A stretch of DNA of 64,000 nt from Streptomyces antioxidans (lineage in GTDB: Bacteria > Actinomycetota > Actinomycetes > Streptomycetales > Streptomycetaceae): NCBI RefSeq assembly GCF_000968685.2, contig NZ_LAKD02000027.1, positions 1 through 64,000 of the forward strand. The letters are read 5' to 3'. Position 1 is the stretch's first letter. Each line of letters begins with the position of its first letter. The notes below the pieces were generated by a model, which was given only the letters and a program-made list of their open reading frames with translations, searched no databases and was not told where the DNA came from. Shown here one piece after another: positions 22,537 through 31,639 of this stretch. A program made the position numbers and the translations under genes.

Positions 22537-23532
22537 TTAGGGAAGCAGCAGCACCCTGCCCGCGCTCTCCCGCTGCTCCACCACCCGGTGCGCCTCAGAC
22601 GCCTCGGTCAGCGGGTAGGACCGGTCGATGCGCACGGTCAACTCACCGGACCGCAACCAGCGGTACAGGTTGGCCACGTGGTTCTCGTCCGGCCAGCGGG
22701 TGAGGTAGCACAGCGGGCTCCACCTCGTCAGGTACAGCCCACCCTTCTCCTGCAGGGCCATCAGGTCGAACGGCGGCACGAACCCACTGGACTGGCCGTA
22801 GATCACCAGGTATCCGCGCAAGCCGAGGCTGTCCATGTTGGTCTCGAACGCGTCCTTGCCGACGCCGTCGTACACCACCCGTGCGCCCGCGCCGCCGGTG
22901 ATCCGCCTGACCTCCGCGGCGACGTCCGACGTGCTGGACACGATGACCTCGCTGGCGCCGCTCTCTTCGGCGACCTTCGCCTTCTCCTCGGTGGACGTCA
23001 CACCGATCACCCGCGCCCCGCGCACCCTGGCGAGCTGGCAGATCAGCTGACCGACACCGCCCGCGGCCGACTGCACGACACACCATTCGTCCGGCTGCAG
23101 CGGGTAGGCCTCGTGGGTGAGCGAATACGCCACATACGCCTGGTACAGCCCGCCGGCCACCTGGTGGAGGTCGATGTCATCGGGGATCGGGATGAGCTGC
23201 TCGACCGGCTGGATCACGTGGGTGGCGCACGCCCCCGATCCCGCGGCCCAGGCCACTCGGTCGCCGACCCGGACGTTATCCACCTCGGGGCCGACTTCCT
23301 CGACGATGCCCGCTCCCTGATATCCGGGCGATATCGGGAGCACCGACTCGTCCTCATAATGCTTCTTGGTGGCGAAGTCACCACGCCGGTTGCAAATGTC
23401 GTAGAACACCACCGGTGTTGCCTTCACGCGCAAGCGAACCTCGCCGGGCCCTGGGGTGGGGATCTCCTCCTCATCCAATTGGAGAACCGTCGGCCCGCCG
23501 TAGGAGTAGTGCCGGAGAATCCGCATCGACAT
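22537..23532 (-). CDS. Quinone oxidoreductase-like MDR protein (zinc-independent)
   Basis: 331 aa from ATG 23532 (MSMRILRHYSYGG), chosen because GAAGGGA lies just upstream; a longer in-frame start at 23583 lacks such a site. It is a medium-chain reductase without zinc ligands: an N-terminal GroES-like domain with GYQGAGIVEEVGPEV, and a Rossmann motif AAGGVGQLICQLARV, as in NADPH:quinone reductases and enoyl reductases. It converges on the ThDP decarboxylase gene with only 25 bp between stops. Location inside the cluster suggests tailoring or redox adjustment of a quinone or phenolic intermediate; substrate unknown. Confidence 0.85.
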   Translation of the reverse strand: MSMRILRHYSYGGPTVLQLDEEEIPTPGPGEVRLRVKATPVVFYDICNRRGDFATKKHYEDESVLPISPGYQGAGIVEEVGPEVDNVRVGDRVAWAAGSGACATHVIQPVEQLIPIPDDIDLHQVAGGLYQAYVAYSLTHEAYPLQPDEWCVVQSAAGGVGQLICQLARVRGARVIGVTSTEEKAKVAEESGASEVIVSSTSDVAAEVRRITGGAGARVVYDGVGKDAFETNMDSLGLRGYLVIYGQSSGFVPPFDLMALQEKGGLYLTRWSPLCYLTRWPDENHVANLYRWLRSGELTVRIDRSYPLTEASEAHRVVEQRESAGRVLLLP

Positions 23533-24393
23533 GGTGCCCGTCCCTTCACAGCAAGTTCGTCGACGGTGCACCGGCGCGCGCAAATTCTATGCACCGGCCG
23601 CCGTTGGAGCACCGGGCTCAGTATGCACAGAGATGAGCGGCTTTTCAGCCCCCTAGAGCCACCCCGTACAAACCCGGACACCGACTCATGACGGGTTGCA
23701 CCTCAGCACTGCGGAGTCGCCCCGGCACAGCCACGGCCGGCATGTGAATGCACCCGCGCCTCAGTGCGAGGTATAGGATCGCCTGGCGGTTGCTAAAACA
23801 ATGCCGACGGTAACGCAAATAAATATTGCCCAGAACTTTACGTTCCGTGGCGCCGGACACACGCCCGCGCTCCCCGCCACCGGGCGGTGACCAGCGACGC
23901 TGGCCGAACGCGGAGAGCACGGCCTTCCGTTGGGGCGCAAGCCGGGGAGCGCAGACCCGACCGACAAGATCAACTCAAGAGGCCGATCGACACCCCGCAA
24001 GTGGTCCCCGGTAACCCCTACGACATCCCCTATATGCAAACGGTATTAAAACAGCCAAACAAGACATGCGTGAAGGGTGACGCCTATCAGATGCGCTACA
24101 AGGGGACGGCTCTGCTAACGTCATTGCGCCTCGCAAGAAGGCAGCTCCACTAGCATCAATGAGCAGGTATGGTCAACTGGTCACTTCCGCTGCTCAACAC
24201 AACCGCATATTTGCATGCTGATTAGAAATACCAATGGCGCCACACGGGGAAATGTTCCGGATGCACCAAAGAAAGCCGTGATGCGTCCCGGGGCCAAATC
24301 CGTTTTCGATAGTTGCCACTTCGAAAAATGCTCAACGAGTACACGCTCGCCTTGATCGGCGCATAGGGCGAAGCGCGGGGGAAGGTTTCGCAC
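23533..24393. other. Long non-coding leader/promoter region upstream of the LAL regulator
   Basis: About 860 bp without a convincing gene. It is clearly more AT-rich than its surroundings (for example near 23790-23840 and 24030-24070) and contains only short reading frames with atypical codon use. It must contain the promoters for the divergent oxidoreductase and regulator genes. No clear hairpin or repeat was identified. Confidence 0.6.
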
Positions 24394-27201
24394 GTGACTC
24401 TGGCCGACCGAAAAAGAGATCTCTCGCCCATTGCCGGAATCATCAATGACACCGCCAAGCAGGGCCGAATCCTGCTGATCGAGGGTGCCGTCGGCAGCGG
24501 AAAGAGCACTTTACTGCTTGAACTGCATCAGCAGTCCACTCGAAATGATGTCCTCATCCTCAGTGCTACGTGCTCGCACATCGAGCGCACCCACCGGTTC
24601 GCCGCGATACGTCAGCTGCTCCAGGAATGTGCGTCGCTGCCCGACTCGCCCGAGGACATACTGAAACGTCTCGATGACGCCACACTCTCGGAGATGCTCT
24701 CCGGTGGGTCGGGCCGCGCCGGGGGCGCCGCGGTCCAGGTCGATCACGACGTACACACCTTGTTGGAGACACTCGCACGGCGGCGGCCCGTCATCATCGC
24801 CATCGACGACTCGCACCACATCGACGCGGCGTCGGCCGGCTGCCTGCTGTACGCCATGCGCAGACTGCGCGCGACACCGGTCTCGCTCGTGGCCACGGCC
24901 ACGACCGTCGCGCCACACGCCAACACGCTGTTCCACGTCGAGATGCTGCGCCTCACGGCCGCCCGTTCGATCTCCATCGGCCCGCTTTCCGAGCATGGCG
25001 TGTACCAGGTGCTCGCCGAGGAGTTCGGCACGGACCACGCGTCCCGCGCCCGTACGGAGTTCATGACCGCCTGCGGCGGCAGCCCCTTGCTGCTCCGCGC
25101 GCTCGTCGACGACACCGCCGAAGCGCTCGCCACGCGCGATGAGGACATCGAATTCTTCGCCGGTGAGGCGTTCGACCGGGCCGTGCTCGGCTGCCTGCGC
25201 CGCCACCCCACGGATGCCGCCCGGCTGGCCTCGGGCATCGCGGTGCTCGGCGCCTCCAGCACCCCGGTCGCACTTGCCCAGTTGCTGGCCGTCGAGCCCG
25301 GCGTCGTGGCCACGTTGATCGCCGTGCTCACCGGCGCCGGACTGCTCGCCGACGGTCGGTATCGCCATCCGCGAGCCGAGCTGGCCGTGCTCAACGCACT
25401 ACCCGCACGGGAACGTGCCGATCTGCATCGGCGGGCCGCGCGTCTGCTCCACGACCACGGCGCGGACCCGAAGTCCGTTGCCCGCCACCTGATCGCGGCC
25501 AACCCGCCGCGTGCCACATGGGTGGTCGACGTGCTCCAGGAAGCCGCGCGACGAGCCTTCGCCGACGACGAGATCGCCTTCGCCAAGGAGTGTCTGAAAC
25601 TGGCGATCCGGGCGTGCGCCGACCACCGCAGAACGGCGGCCGCCCAGGCGATGCTGCTCGAAATCGAGTGGCGGGCGGCACCGTCGTCCGCCGGTCTGCC
25701 CGAGGCCAAACTGACCGAGGCGGTGCGGCTGGGCCAGCTCGAGCTCGACCACGCCCTCGCACTCGCGCGGTACCTGGCCTGGCACGGCCGCAACATCGAG
25801 GCCGCCGACACGCTGCACGCCGTCTCGGCGTCCGCAGCGGACGCGGGGACGACCGCGAACGAGGCCGCGGAGCTACGGATCATGCAGAGCTGGCTCGCGT
25901 CTTCGCACCCGCCGCTCACCGCCTATCTGACCTCGGCCCCCGAACCGACCGAGAGCGACCGGGAACGGGTGCTGCCCGACGTCGAGCTGCGGCTGCGAGT
26001 GACCACAGCGCTGTCGGACCTGCTCGCGAGCCGGGGCGACCCCAACGCCGCCGACCTCGCCAAACACGTGCTCCAGACCTACCGACTCAGCGATGCGACC
26101 ATCGACGCCATCGAGTCCGCGCTGTTGATCCTGATCTACTCGGATCAACTGGGCGCCGCGGCGACGCAGTGCGATATCGCCCTCGCCGACGCGGGGCACC
26201 GGCAGGCGCCAACCTGGCAGGCCAAGCTCGGCGCACTGCGCGGGGCTATCTACCTCCGACAAGGCAACCTGGTCAAGGCGGAGAGCTGCACCCGGGAAGC
26301 GCTCAACCGGCTCTCCCCCGACAGCTGGGGCGTCGGCATTGGGCTGCCGCTGTCCATCCTCGTGCTCGCCAACCTCGCCACCGGCAACCACGCCGAGGCC
26401 AAGCGGCTGCTCGACCAGCCGGTGCCGGACACGCTCGCCCAAAGCAGGCACGGCCTGGACTACCGCTATGCCAGCGGCGAGTACCACCTGGTGACCAGTC
26501 AGCCGCGCAAGGCACTGGACGACTTCCACGTCTGCGCGCACCTCACCGCCGCATGGGGCCTCGACCTCCCCACTCTGGTCCCGTGGCGCTCCGGCGCGGC
26601 GCAGGCGTGGCTCCAACTCGGTCGCGACGAACTGGCGCGCCAGCTGCTGGAAGAGCAGCTGGCCAGGGTGGACAGCGACCACCTGCGCGTCCGCGGCGGC
26701 ACGCTGCGGCTGCTGGCAAGCACCGTAGACGTCACCGAGCGGCGGGAGATCCTCGCGAAGTCCATCAAGCTACAGCAGGACGTGGGCGATCGGCTCGGGC
26801 TCGCCTACGCGCTCGCGGACATCAGCGCCGCGCACGGTGCGTGCGGGGAGCCACGGCGCGCCCGGATGCAGGCGCGGCTCGCGCAGCACGTCGCGAAGGA
26901 GTGCGGTGCGGCGCTCGCGTCGGTGGAGCCCGACCGGCTCCCCACACCCGATCCGAGCCGGGCGGCGGGCCTGACCAATGCCGAGAAACGTATCGCGATC
27001 CTCGCCGCCTCAGGCAACACCAACCGCGAGATCGCCACCAGGCTGTTCATCACGGCCAGCACCGTGGAACAGCACCTCACCCGGGTCTTCCGCAAGCTGA
27101 AGATACGACGGCGCGAGGAACTGCCCGCGAGCCTCGGCCTGGAGACGGACACCGCACACGACCTGCTCGCCGAAGCGGGCACTGTGCTGTCGAAGTGGTG
27201 A
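24394..27201 (+). CDS. LAL-type (large LuxR family) pathway-specific transcriptional activator with a TTA codon
   Basis: 935 aa from GTG 24394, preceded by GGGGGAAGG. N-terminal AAA-type ATPase with Walker A GAVGSGKST (near 30-40) and Walker B VIIAIDDSHHID (near 132-143), a long helical TPR-like middle, and a C-terminal LuxR helix-turn-helix (LTNAEKRIAILAASGNTNRE through STVEQHLTRVFRKLKIRRRE, near 860-910). This is the architecture of activators of macrolide and other PKS clusters. Codon 40 is TTA (24511-24513), so translation should depend on the bldA tRNA and be delayed until development. It is the last gene that clearly belongs to the PKS cluster. Confidence 0.92.
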   Translation: MTLADRKRDLSPIAGIINDTAKQGRILLIEGAVGSGKSTLLLELHQQSTRNDVLILSATCSHIERTHRFAAIRQLLQECASLPDSPEDILKRLDDATLSEMLSGGSGRAGGAAVQVDHDVHTLLETLARRRPVIIAIDDSHHIDAASAGCLLYAMRRLRATPVSLVATATTVAPHANTLFHVEMLRLTAARSISIGPLSEHGVYQVLAEEFGTDHASRARTEFMTACGGSPLLLRALVDDTAEALATRDEDIEFFAGEAFDRAVLGCLRRHPTDAARLASGIAVLGASSTPVALAQLLAVEPGVVATLIAVLTGAGLLADGRYRHPRAELAVLNALPARERADLHRRAARLLHDHGADPKSVARHLIAANPPRATWVVDVLQEAARRAFADDEIAFAKECLKLAIRACADHRRTAAAQAMLLEIEWRAAPSSAGLPEAKLTEAVRLGQLELDHALALARYLAWHGRNIEAADTLHAVSASAADAGTTANEAAELRIMQSWLASSHPPLTAYLTSAPEPTESDRERVLPDVELRLRVTTALSDLLASRGDPNAADLAKHVLQTYRLSDATIDAIESALLILIYSDQLGAAATQCDIALADAGHRQAPTWQAKLGALRGAIYLRQGNLVKAESCTREALNRLSPDSWGVGIGLPLSILVLANLATGNHAEAKRLLDQPVPDTLAQSRHGLDYRYASGEYHLVTSQPRKALDDFHVCAHLTAAWGLDLPTLVPWRSGAAQAWLQLGRDELARQLLEEQLARVDSDHLRVRGGTLRLLASTVDVTERREILAKSIKLQQDVGDRLGLAYALADISAAHGACGEPRRARMQARLAQHVAKECGAALASVEPDRLPTPDPSRAAGLTNAEKRIAILAASGNTNREIATRLFITASTVEQHLTRVFRKLKIRRREELPASLGLETDTAHDLLAEAGTVLSKW

Positions 27202-27216
27202 GCGGCGGCCACCGGT

Positions 27217-29487
27217 TCACTCCAGCGCCAGCGCCGCCAGCACCGTGGCGGCCAGTGCCGCTCGTGTGACCATGCCCGACACCGAGGTGTTCTCCGAGCG
27301 GGCGTGTGCGCCCGAGCCCACCGCGCCGATACCGTCCAGGACCGGCGTGCCCTCGGCCACGACGAAGTTGCCGTCGGAGGCTCCGCCGACCGATGCCTCG
27401 GGGAGGTCGTGTCCGAGCAGCGCGGCGCACCGGCGTGCCAGGGCGGCGAGCGCGGCGACGCCTTCCGTCCGTTCGAACACCGGGCGGTTCCAGCCGCCGG
27501 TGACCGCCAAGCGGGTCCGTGGGTCGACGGGACGCAGAGCGGCGAGGGCGGCTCCGACGCGTCGCTGTTCGGCGGCGGTGGCGACGCGTACGTCGACGCG
27601 GGCGACGGCGTGCCCCGCCGTGACGTTGGCGCGGGTGCCTCCCGCCACCACGCCGACGTTCAGCGATGTGCCCGCGTCCGGGGAGCGCAGGTCCGCCAAG
27701 CGCAGGATCTGGTGGGCGAGTTCATCCACGGCGCTGGCTCCGGCGGTCGGGTCCAGTCCGGCGTGGGCCTCGCTGCCGGTGACCGTGACGGTGAACAGTC
27801 CGACGCCCTTGCGGGCGGTCTTGATCGCGCCGTCGGCGGCGGCCTCGAAGACCATGGCGAGCCTGCTGTCGCGTGCCTCCTCCACGATGGCGTCTTGGGA
27901 GGCGAGGCTGCCGGTCTCCTCGTCGCCGTTCAGCATCACGGTGCAGGCCGGGCGGGGCAGGCCGAGTGCGTCAAGGGCGCTGAGTGCCCAGACCGCCTGG
28001 ACGAGACCGGCCTTCATATCGAAGACACCGGGTCCGCTGATGCGGTCGCCGTCTCGCTGGAAGGGCCAGCTGTCGAGGGTGCCGGTCGGCCATACGGTGT
28101 CGTAGTGCCCGAGGAGGAGTACCGGGCGGTCGTCCTGGGTGGTGGTGTCCCGGGCGGAGTAGCGGCGGACGAGGATGTCCCCGGTCTCCCCGCGCGCGAG
28201 GGTCTTCTCGGCGTCCGGTTCGCCGAGGCGCCGGTCGAGCCAGCCGCGCAGCCAGCCGAGGCAGGTGTCCAGGGCGTCCGGGTCATCGCTGGCGCTGCCC
28301 TGGGAGGTGTAGGCGGCGAGGTCGGCGGCCATGTCCTCGCGGTGGGCGTCGAGCCATTGCCGTACCGCTTCGGCCCGTGCGGAGTCGAGGGAGTTGGGGG
28401 GAAGCGAGGGTGCGGGGGCCCGGGCCAGGCGGTCCAGTTCCGCCAGCCGTGACTCCGACATCTCGTGTGCGGCGCCCTCCAGTTGGCGGAGCCCGCCCAC
28501 GACCGTGCGCAACAGGGTCGTGGGGAGACCCTCGCGTGCCGCGTGGTGGAAGACGTCGGTGTAGTGGGTGGGGGCCTCGACGGGCCGGTGGCGTACGGCC
28601 AGGTCGCGCCAGATGCCGCTGCGGTCCTTCGTCTGGGTGCGCAGCCATGCGGTGAGACGGTCGAAGGCGGCGCTCCTGGCGGCGGGGTCGGCTCCTGGCC
28701 GGAAGGCGTGCGGTTCGAAGGCGTCGAACGCTTCCAGGGTGACGCCGAGGCGGTCGGAGACGGCGAAGATCTCGCCGGTCAGGGCGGCCATGGCGGGGCG
28801 GTGCCGGTCGATGAGGTCGGCCATGGGGGCGTCGGCGAGGGCGGTGGCGGCGAGCATGGCGCCGAACCCGGCCTTGGCCCACAGAAATCCCTCGACGTTG
28901 TCACTGGCCACGGCCGGGCCCCAGCTCCGCAGGTCGGCCACCAGGTCCCGGACCCTGGGGCTGACCGGTGCGCCGTCGGGCTCGCCGATGACGAGGGCTC
29001 CGGCGCCGCCGTCCTGGATGACGCCCGGTTCGATGACGTCGGCGAAGATGTTCACGAAGGCGGCGACGGTGCGGGCGGCACCCACTCGGTGGGCGATCAA
29101 CGGCTCGTTGAAGCCGTTCTGCAGGGAGACGACATAGCCGTCCGGGGCCAGGCGGGGCGCGATCCAGTCGAGCGCGGTACCGGTGGCCTGGGCCTTCACG
29201 GCCAGCAGTACGCGTCCGAGGGGGCCGTCGAACTCGTCCGGGGTGGTGGCGGTGACCGGCGCGCTCTCCCGGGTGCCGCCGCGGGTGACGACGAGTCCGT
29301 GGGTGCGGATGGCGTCCACATGGGTGTGGTCGGCGTCGACGATGGTGACCGGGTGGCCCGCGCGGGCGAGGGCGAAGGCGAGGGTGCCGCCGATCGCGCC
29401 CGCGCCGACGACGGTGTATCCGGGCTTCTCCGGGTGGGTCTCATGCATCGGATGGGTGTCACTCATCGGGAGGGTGGTGTCGTTCAT
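27217..29487 (-). CDS. Fusion protein: ketopantoate reductase-like (ApbA/PanE) domain plus M20 metallopeptidase
   Basis: 756 aa, two complete enzymes in one chain. Residues ~20-350: Rossmann motif YTVVGAGAIGGTLAFALARAG, then VLLAVKAQATGTALDWIAP and SLQNGFNEPLIA, as in 2-dehydropantoate 2-reductases. Residues ~370-756: M20 peptidase of the glutamate-carboxypeptidase/ArgE type with metal-binding LLLGHYDTVWPTG, FDMKAGLVQA and NGDEETGS, and a final His in GSGAHARSENTSV. The start codon overlaps the preceding SDR stop by 4 bp (ATGA), so it is the last gene of the operon from 33683. The join near residues 350-375 shows no stop or frameshift. An in-frame fusion of these two families is unusual; a coupled step on an N-acyl or amide-linked hydroxy/keto acid can be imagined, but the substrate is unknown. 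Confidence 0.88.
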   Translation of the reverse strand: MNDTTLPMSDTHPMHETHPEKPGYTVVGAGAIGGTLAFALARAGHPVTIVDADHTHVDAIRTHGLVVTRGGTRESAPVTATTPDEFDGPLGRVLLAVKAQATGTALDWIAPRLAPDGYVVSLQNGFNEPLIAHRVGAARTVAAFVNIFADVIEPGVIQDGGAGALVIGEPDGAPVSPRVRDLVADLRSWGPAVASDNVEGFLWAKAGFGAMLAATALADAPMADLIDRHRPAMAALTGEIFAVSDRLGVTLEAFDAFEPHAFRPGADPAARSAAFDRLTAWLRTQTKDRSGIWRDLAVRHRPVEAPTHYTDVFHHAAREGLPTTLLRTVVGGLRQLEGAAHEMSESRLAELDRLARAPAPSLPPNSLDSARAEAVRQWLDAHREDMAADLAAYTSQGSASDDPDALDTCLGWLRGWLDRRLGEPDAEKTLARGETGDILVRRYSARDTTTQDDRPVLLLGHYDTVWPTGTLDSWPFQRDGDRISGPGVFDMKAGLVQAVWALSALDALGLPRPACTVMLNGDEETGSLASQDAIVEEARDSRLAMVFEAAADGAIKTARKGVGLFTVTVTGSEAHAGLDPTAGASAVDELAHQILRLADLRSPDAGTSLNVGVVAGGTRANVTAGHAVARVDVRVATAAEQRRVGAALAALRPVDPRTRLAVTGGWNRPVFERTEGVAALAALARRCAALLGHDLPEASVGGASDGNFVVAEGTPVLDGIGAVGSGAHARSENTSVSGMVTRAALAATVLAALALE

Positions 29488-30311
29488 CGGGTGCGTCCTT
29501 CCGCGGTCGCGGTCTCAGCCGTCGGCACGCGGCCGGACACGGTGGCGCGGGTGTCATCGGGCTGCCAGATCCGGGGCAGGTGAAGGGCGCCCGTGCTGGA
29601 TCCGCCGTCCACCCGCAGGATCTCGCCGGTGATCCAGGAGGCGTCGGGTCCGGCGAGCCAGCGCACCGCCCGCGCGATGTCCTGTGGCGTTCCCGGGCGG
29701 CCCAGCGGATTGCCGCCGATGGCCGCGGCGTACTCCGCGGAGACGGGGTTGCAGTCGCTGGCCACCGGGACGAAGCCGGGGCTGACCGCGTTGACGCGGA
29801 TGCCGTGCGCGCCGAGTTCCAGGGCGGCGGCCCGGGTGGCCATCTCCAGGGCGGCCTTCGAGCTGGCGTAGGGGCCGCCGCCGGGGCGGGCGCGCTGCGC
29901 GGCGCCCGAGGAGATGTTGATGACCGAACCGGTCCGTCCCCGCGCGGTGGCGAGCCGGGCGAAGGCGGCGGTGGCCAGGACCGGGGCACGCAGGTTGACG
30001 GCGAACAGCCGGTCCCAGGCCGGTGCGTCCACATCGGCCATGTCGAGGGAGGGGTACACGCCCGCCGCGTTGACGAGGACGTCCACGGGGCCGTGCTCCG
30101 CCCAGGTCGCCTCGACGACGGCCGTGGGCGCGTCGGGGTCGGTCAGGTCCGCGGCCCGTATCGCGGTACGGGTTCCCAGGCCTGCCCCGGTCCGGTGGAG
30201 CGCGGCGGGGTCGCGGTCGACCAGGGTGAGGAACGCGCCCTGGGCGGCGAACTCCTCGGCGATCGCTGCGCCGATGCCGCCCGCGGCGCCGGTGACGAGG
30301 ATGTGGGCCAT
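29484..30311 (-). CDS. Short-chain dehydrogenase/reductase
   Basis: 275 aa from ATG 30311, which shares one base with the transporter stop (TGATG). Classical SDR: TGAAGGIGAAIAEEFA NAD(P)-binding motif, NAAG (VNAAGVYPSLD), catalytic Ser in INISSGAA, and YASSK catalytic Tyr/Lys (PYASSKAALEMATRAAALEL). The WITGEILRVDGG ending is usual for the family. A ~30-residue tail follows. Substrate unknown; operon context suggests oxidation of an alcohol intermediate in the same catabolic route. Confidence 0.9.
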   Translation of the reverse strand: MAHILVTGAAGGIGAAIAEEFAAQGAFLTLVDRDPAALHRTGAGLGTRTAIRAADLTDPDAPTAVVEATWAEHGPVDVLVNAAGVYPSLDMADVDAPAWDRLFAVNLRAPVLATAAFARLATARGRTGSVINISSGAAQRARPGGGPYASSKAALEMATRAAALELGAHGIRVNAVSPGFVPVASDCNPVSAEYAAAIGGNPLGRPGTPQDIARAVRWLAGPDASWITGEILRVDGGSSTGALHLPRIWQPDDTRATVSGRVPTAETATAEGRTR

Positions 30312-31639
30312 CAGCTGAACTCCTTGTCCTTGGTCTCCGGCATCCTGAGGTAGACCACGAGGGAGATCAGTGAGGCCGCCGATACGTAGACCCACAGCAG
30401 GTCGCTGTGGCCGCTCTCGTGCAGCCAGGTCGTCAGATAGGGCGCCGTACCGCCGAAGACCGCGACCGCCAGGGCGTACGGCAGGGCGATGCCGGTGGCG
30501 CGCACCTCCGCCGGGAACTGCTCGGCCATGATGACGGCGCAGTTGGCGGAGTAGCCGAGGATCAGCAGCATGCCGGTGAGCTGGACCAGGAACAGGCTGA
30601 GGAAGCTGTTGCCGAGCAGGTGCAGCAGGGGCCAGGCCAGGACGGTGAAGCCGCCGGCGAACGCCGCCATGGTCGGTTTGCGTCCCACGCGGTCCGAGAC
30701 CACGCCCACGAGGGGCAGTGCGATGACGAAGACGACCAGGCAGAGGGTCTGTGACAGCAGCGCGGTCTTCAGCGGTATGCCGGTGGTCAGATTCGCGTAC
30801 GTGGGAAGGTAGTTGACCCAGATGTAGTAGGTGAGGGTGCCCGCCACGGTGATGCCGACGACGCGCAGGGCGGCCGCGGGGTGTTCCACGAACATGGCCT
30901 TGACGGGATTGGTTCGGGTGCGGCCGTCGCTCTGGGCCTGGGTGAAGGAGTCGGTGTCCGCCACGGAGACCCGCAGCCACAGGCCGACCAGTCCGAGCAG
31001 GCCGCCGAGGATGAACGCGACGCGCCACCCCCAGGAGTGCAGGGCGTCGTCGCTCAGTGCCGAGGTGGTGAGTGTGCCCAGGAGGGAGGCGACGAGCACA
31101 CCGCCGGCGACCGACACCTGCTGCCAGGACCCGGCGAACGCGCGCCCGCCCCGGGCCGCCGACTCGACGAGGAACGCGGAGGAGGAGCCGAACTCGCCAC
31201 CGGCGGAGAAGCCCTGTACGAGCCGGGAGACCAGCAGGAGCAGCGGCGAGAGGATGCCGACGCTGTCGTAGGACGGGGTGATCGCGATGACGAAGCCGGC
31301 GCCCGCCATCAGGCCGACCGTGAGGGTCATGCCCTTCTTGCGTCCGTGGCGGTCGGCGTAGGCGCCGAGCACGGCGGCACCGACCGGGCGCATCACGAAT
31401 CCGACGGCGAAGACGGCGAGCGTGGACAGCAGGGCCACCGCACCGTCGCCCTTCGGGAAGAACTCATCAGCGATGATCTTGGCGAAGATGGAGTACAGCG
31501 CCCAGTCGACCCATTCGACGGTGTTGCCTATGGTTCCGGCGACGATGGCCTTGCGCCGGGCGCGGCCCAGCCGGGGCGTGGCGGGGGCGGCGCCGTCCTC
31601 GCGCGGGGGGCCGCTGGGCGTGGCGGATCCGGTGTTCAT
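30311..31639 (-). CDS. MFS transporter, metabolite:H+ symporter (MHS) type
   Basis: 442 aa with about 12 hydrophobic segments. The family marks are clear: GNTVEWVDWALY at the first helix, RPVGAAVLGAYADRHGRKKGM loop, and FSAGGEFGSSSAFLVE. MHS proteins import organic acids, betaines and similar small solutes. Start ATG 31639 overlaps the deacetylase stop (ATGA). Its place between a hydrolase and dehydrogenases suggests it brings in the substrate of this operon. Confidence 0.92.
   Translation of the reverse strand: MNTGSATPSGPPREDGAAPATPRLGRARRKAIVAGTIGNTVEWVDWALYSIFAKIIADEFFPKGDGAVALLSTLAVFAVGFVMRPVGAAVLGAYADRHGRKKGMTLTVGLMAGAGFVIAITPSYDSVGILSPLLLLVSRLVQGFSAGGEFGSSSAFLVESAARGGRAFAGSWQQVSVAGGVLVASLLGTLTTSALSDDALHSWGWRVAFILGGLLGLVGLWLRVSVADTDSFTQAQSDGRTRTNPVKAMFVEHPAAALRVVGITVAGTLTYYIWVNYLPTYANLTTGIPLKTALLSQTLCLVVFVIALPLVGVVSDRVGRKPTMAAFAGGFTVLAWPLLHLLGNSFLSLFLVQLTGMLLILGYSANCAVIMAEQFPAEVRATGIALPYALAVAVFGGTAPYLTTWLHESGHSDLLWVYVSAASLISLVVYLRMPETKDKEFS

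Noticed and set aside
23584..24393. Several short open frames in the AT-rich gap, considered as small genes
   Set aside because: No ribosome sites, no GC wobble pattern, and no recognisable product.
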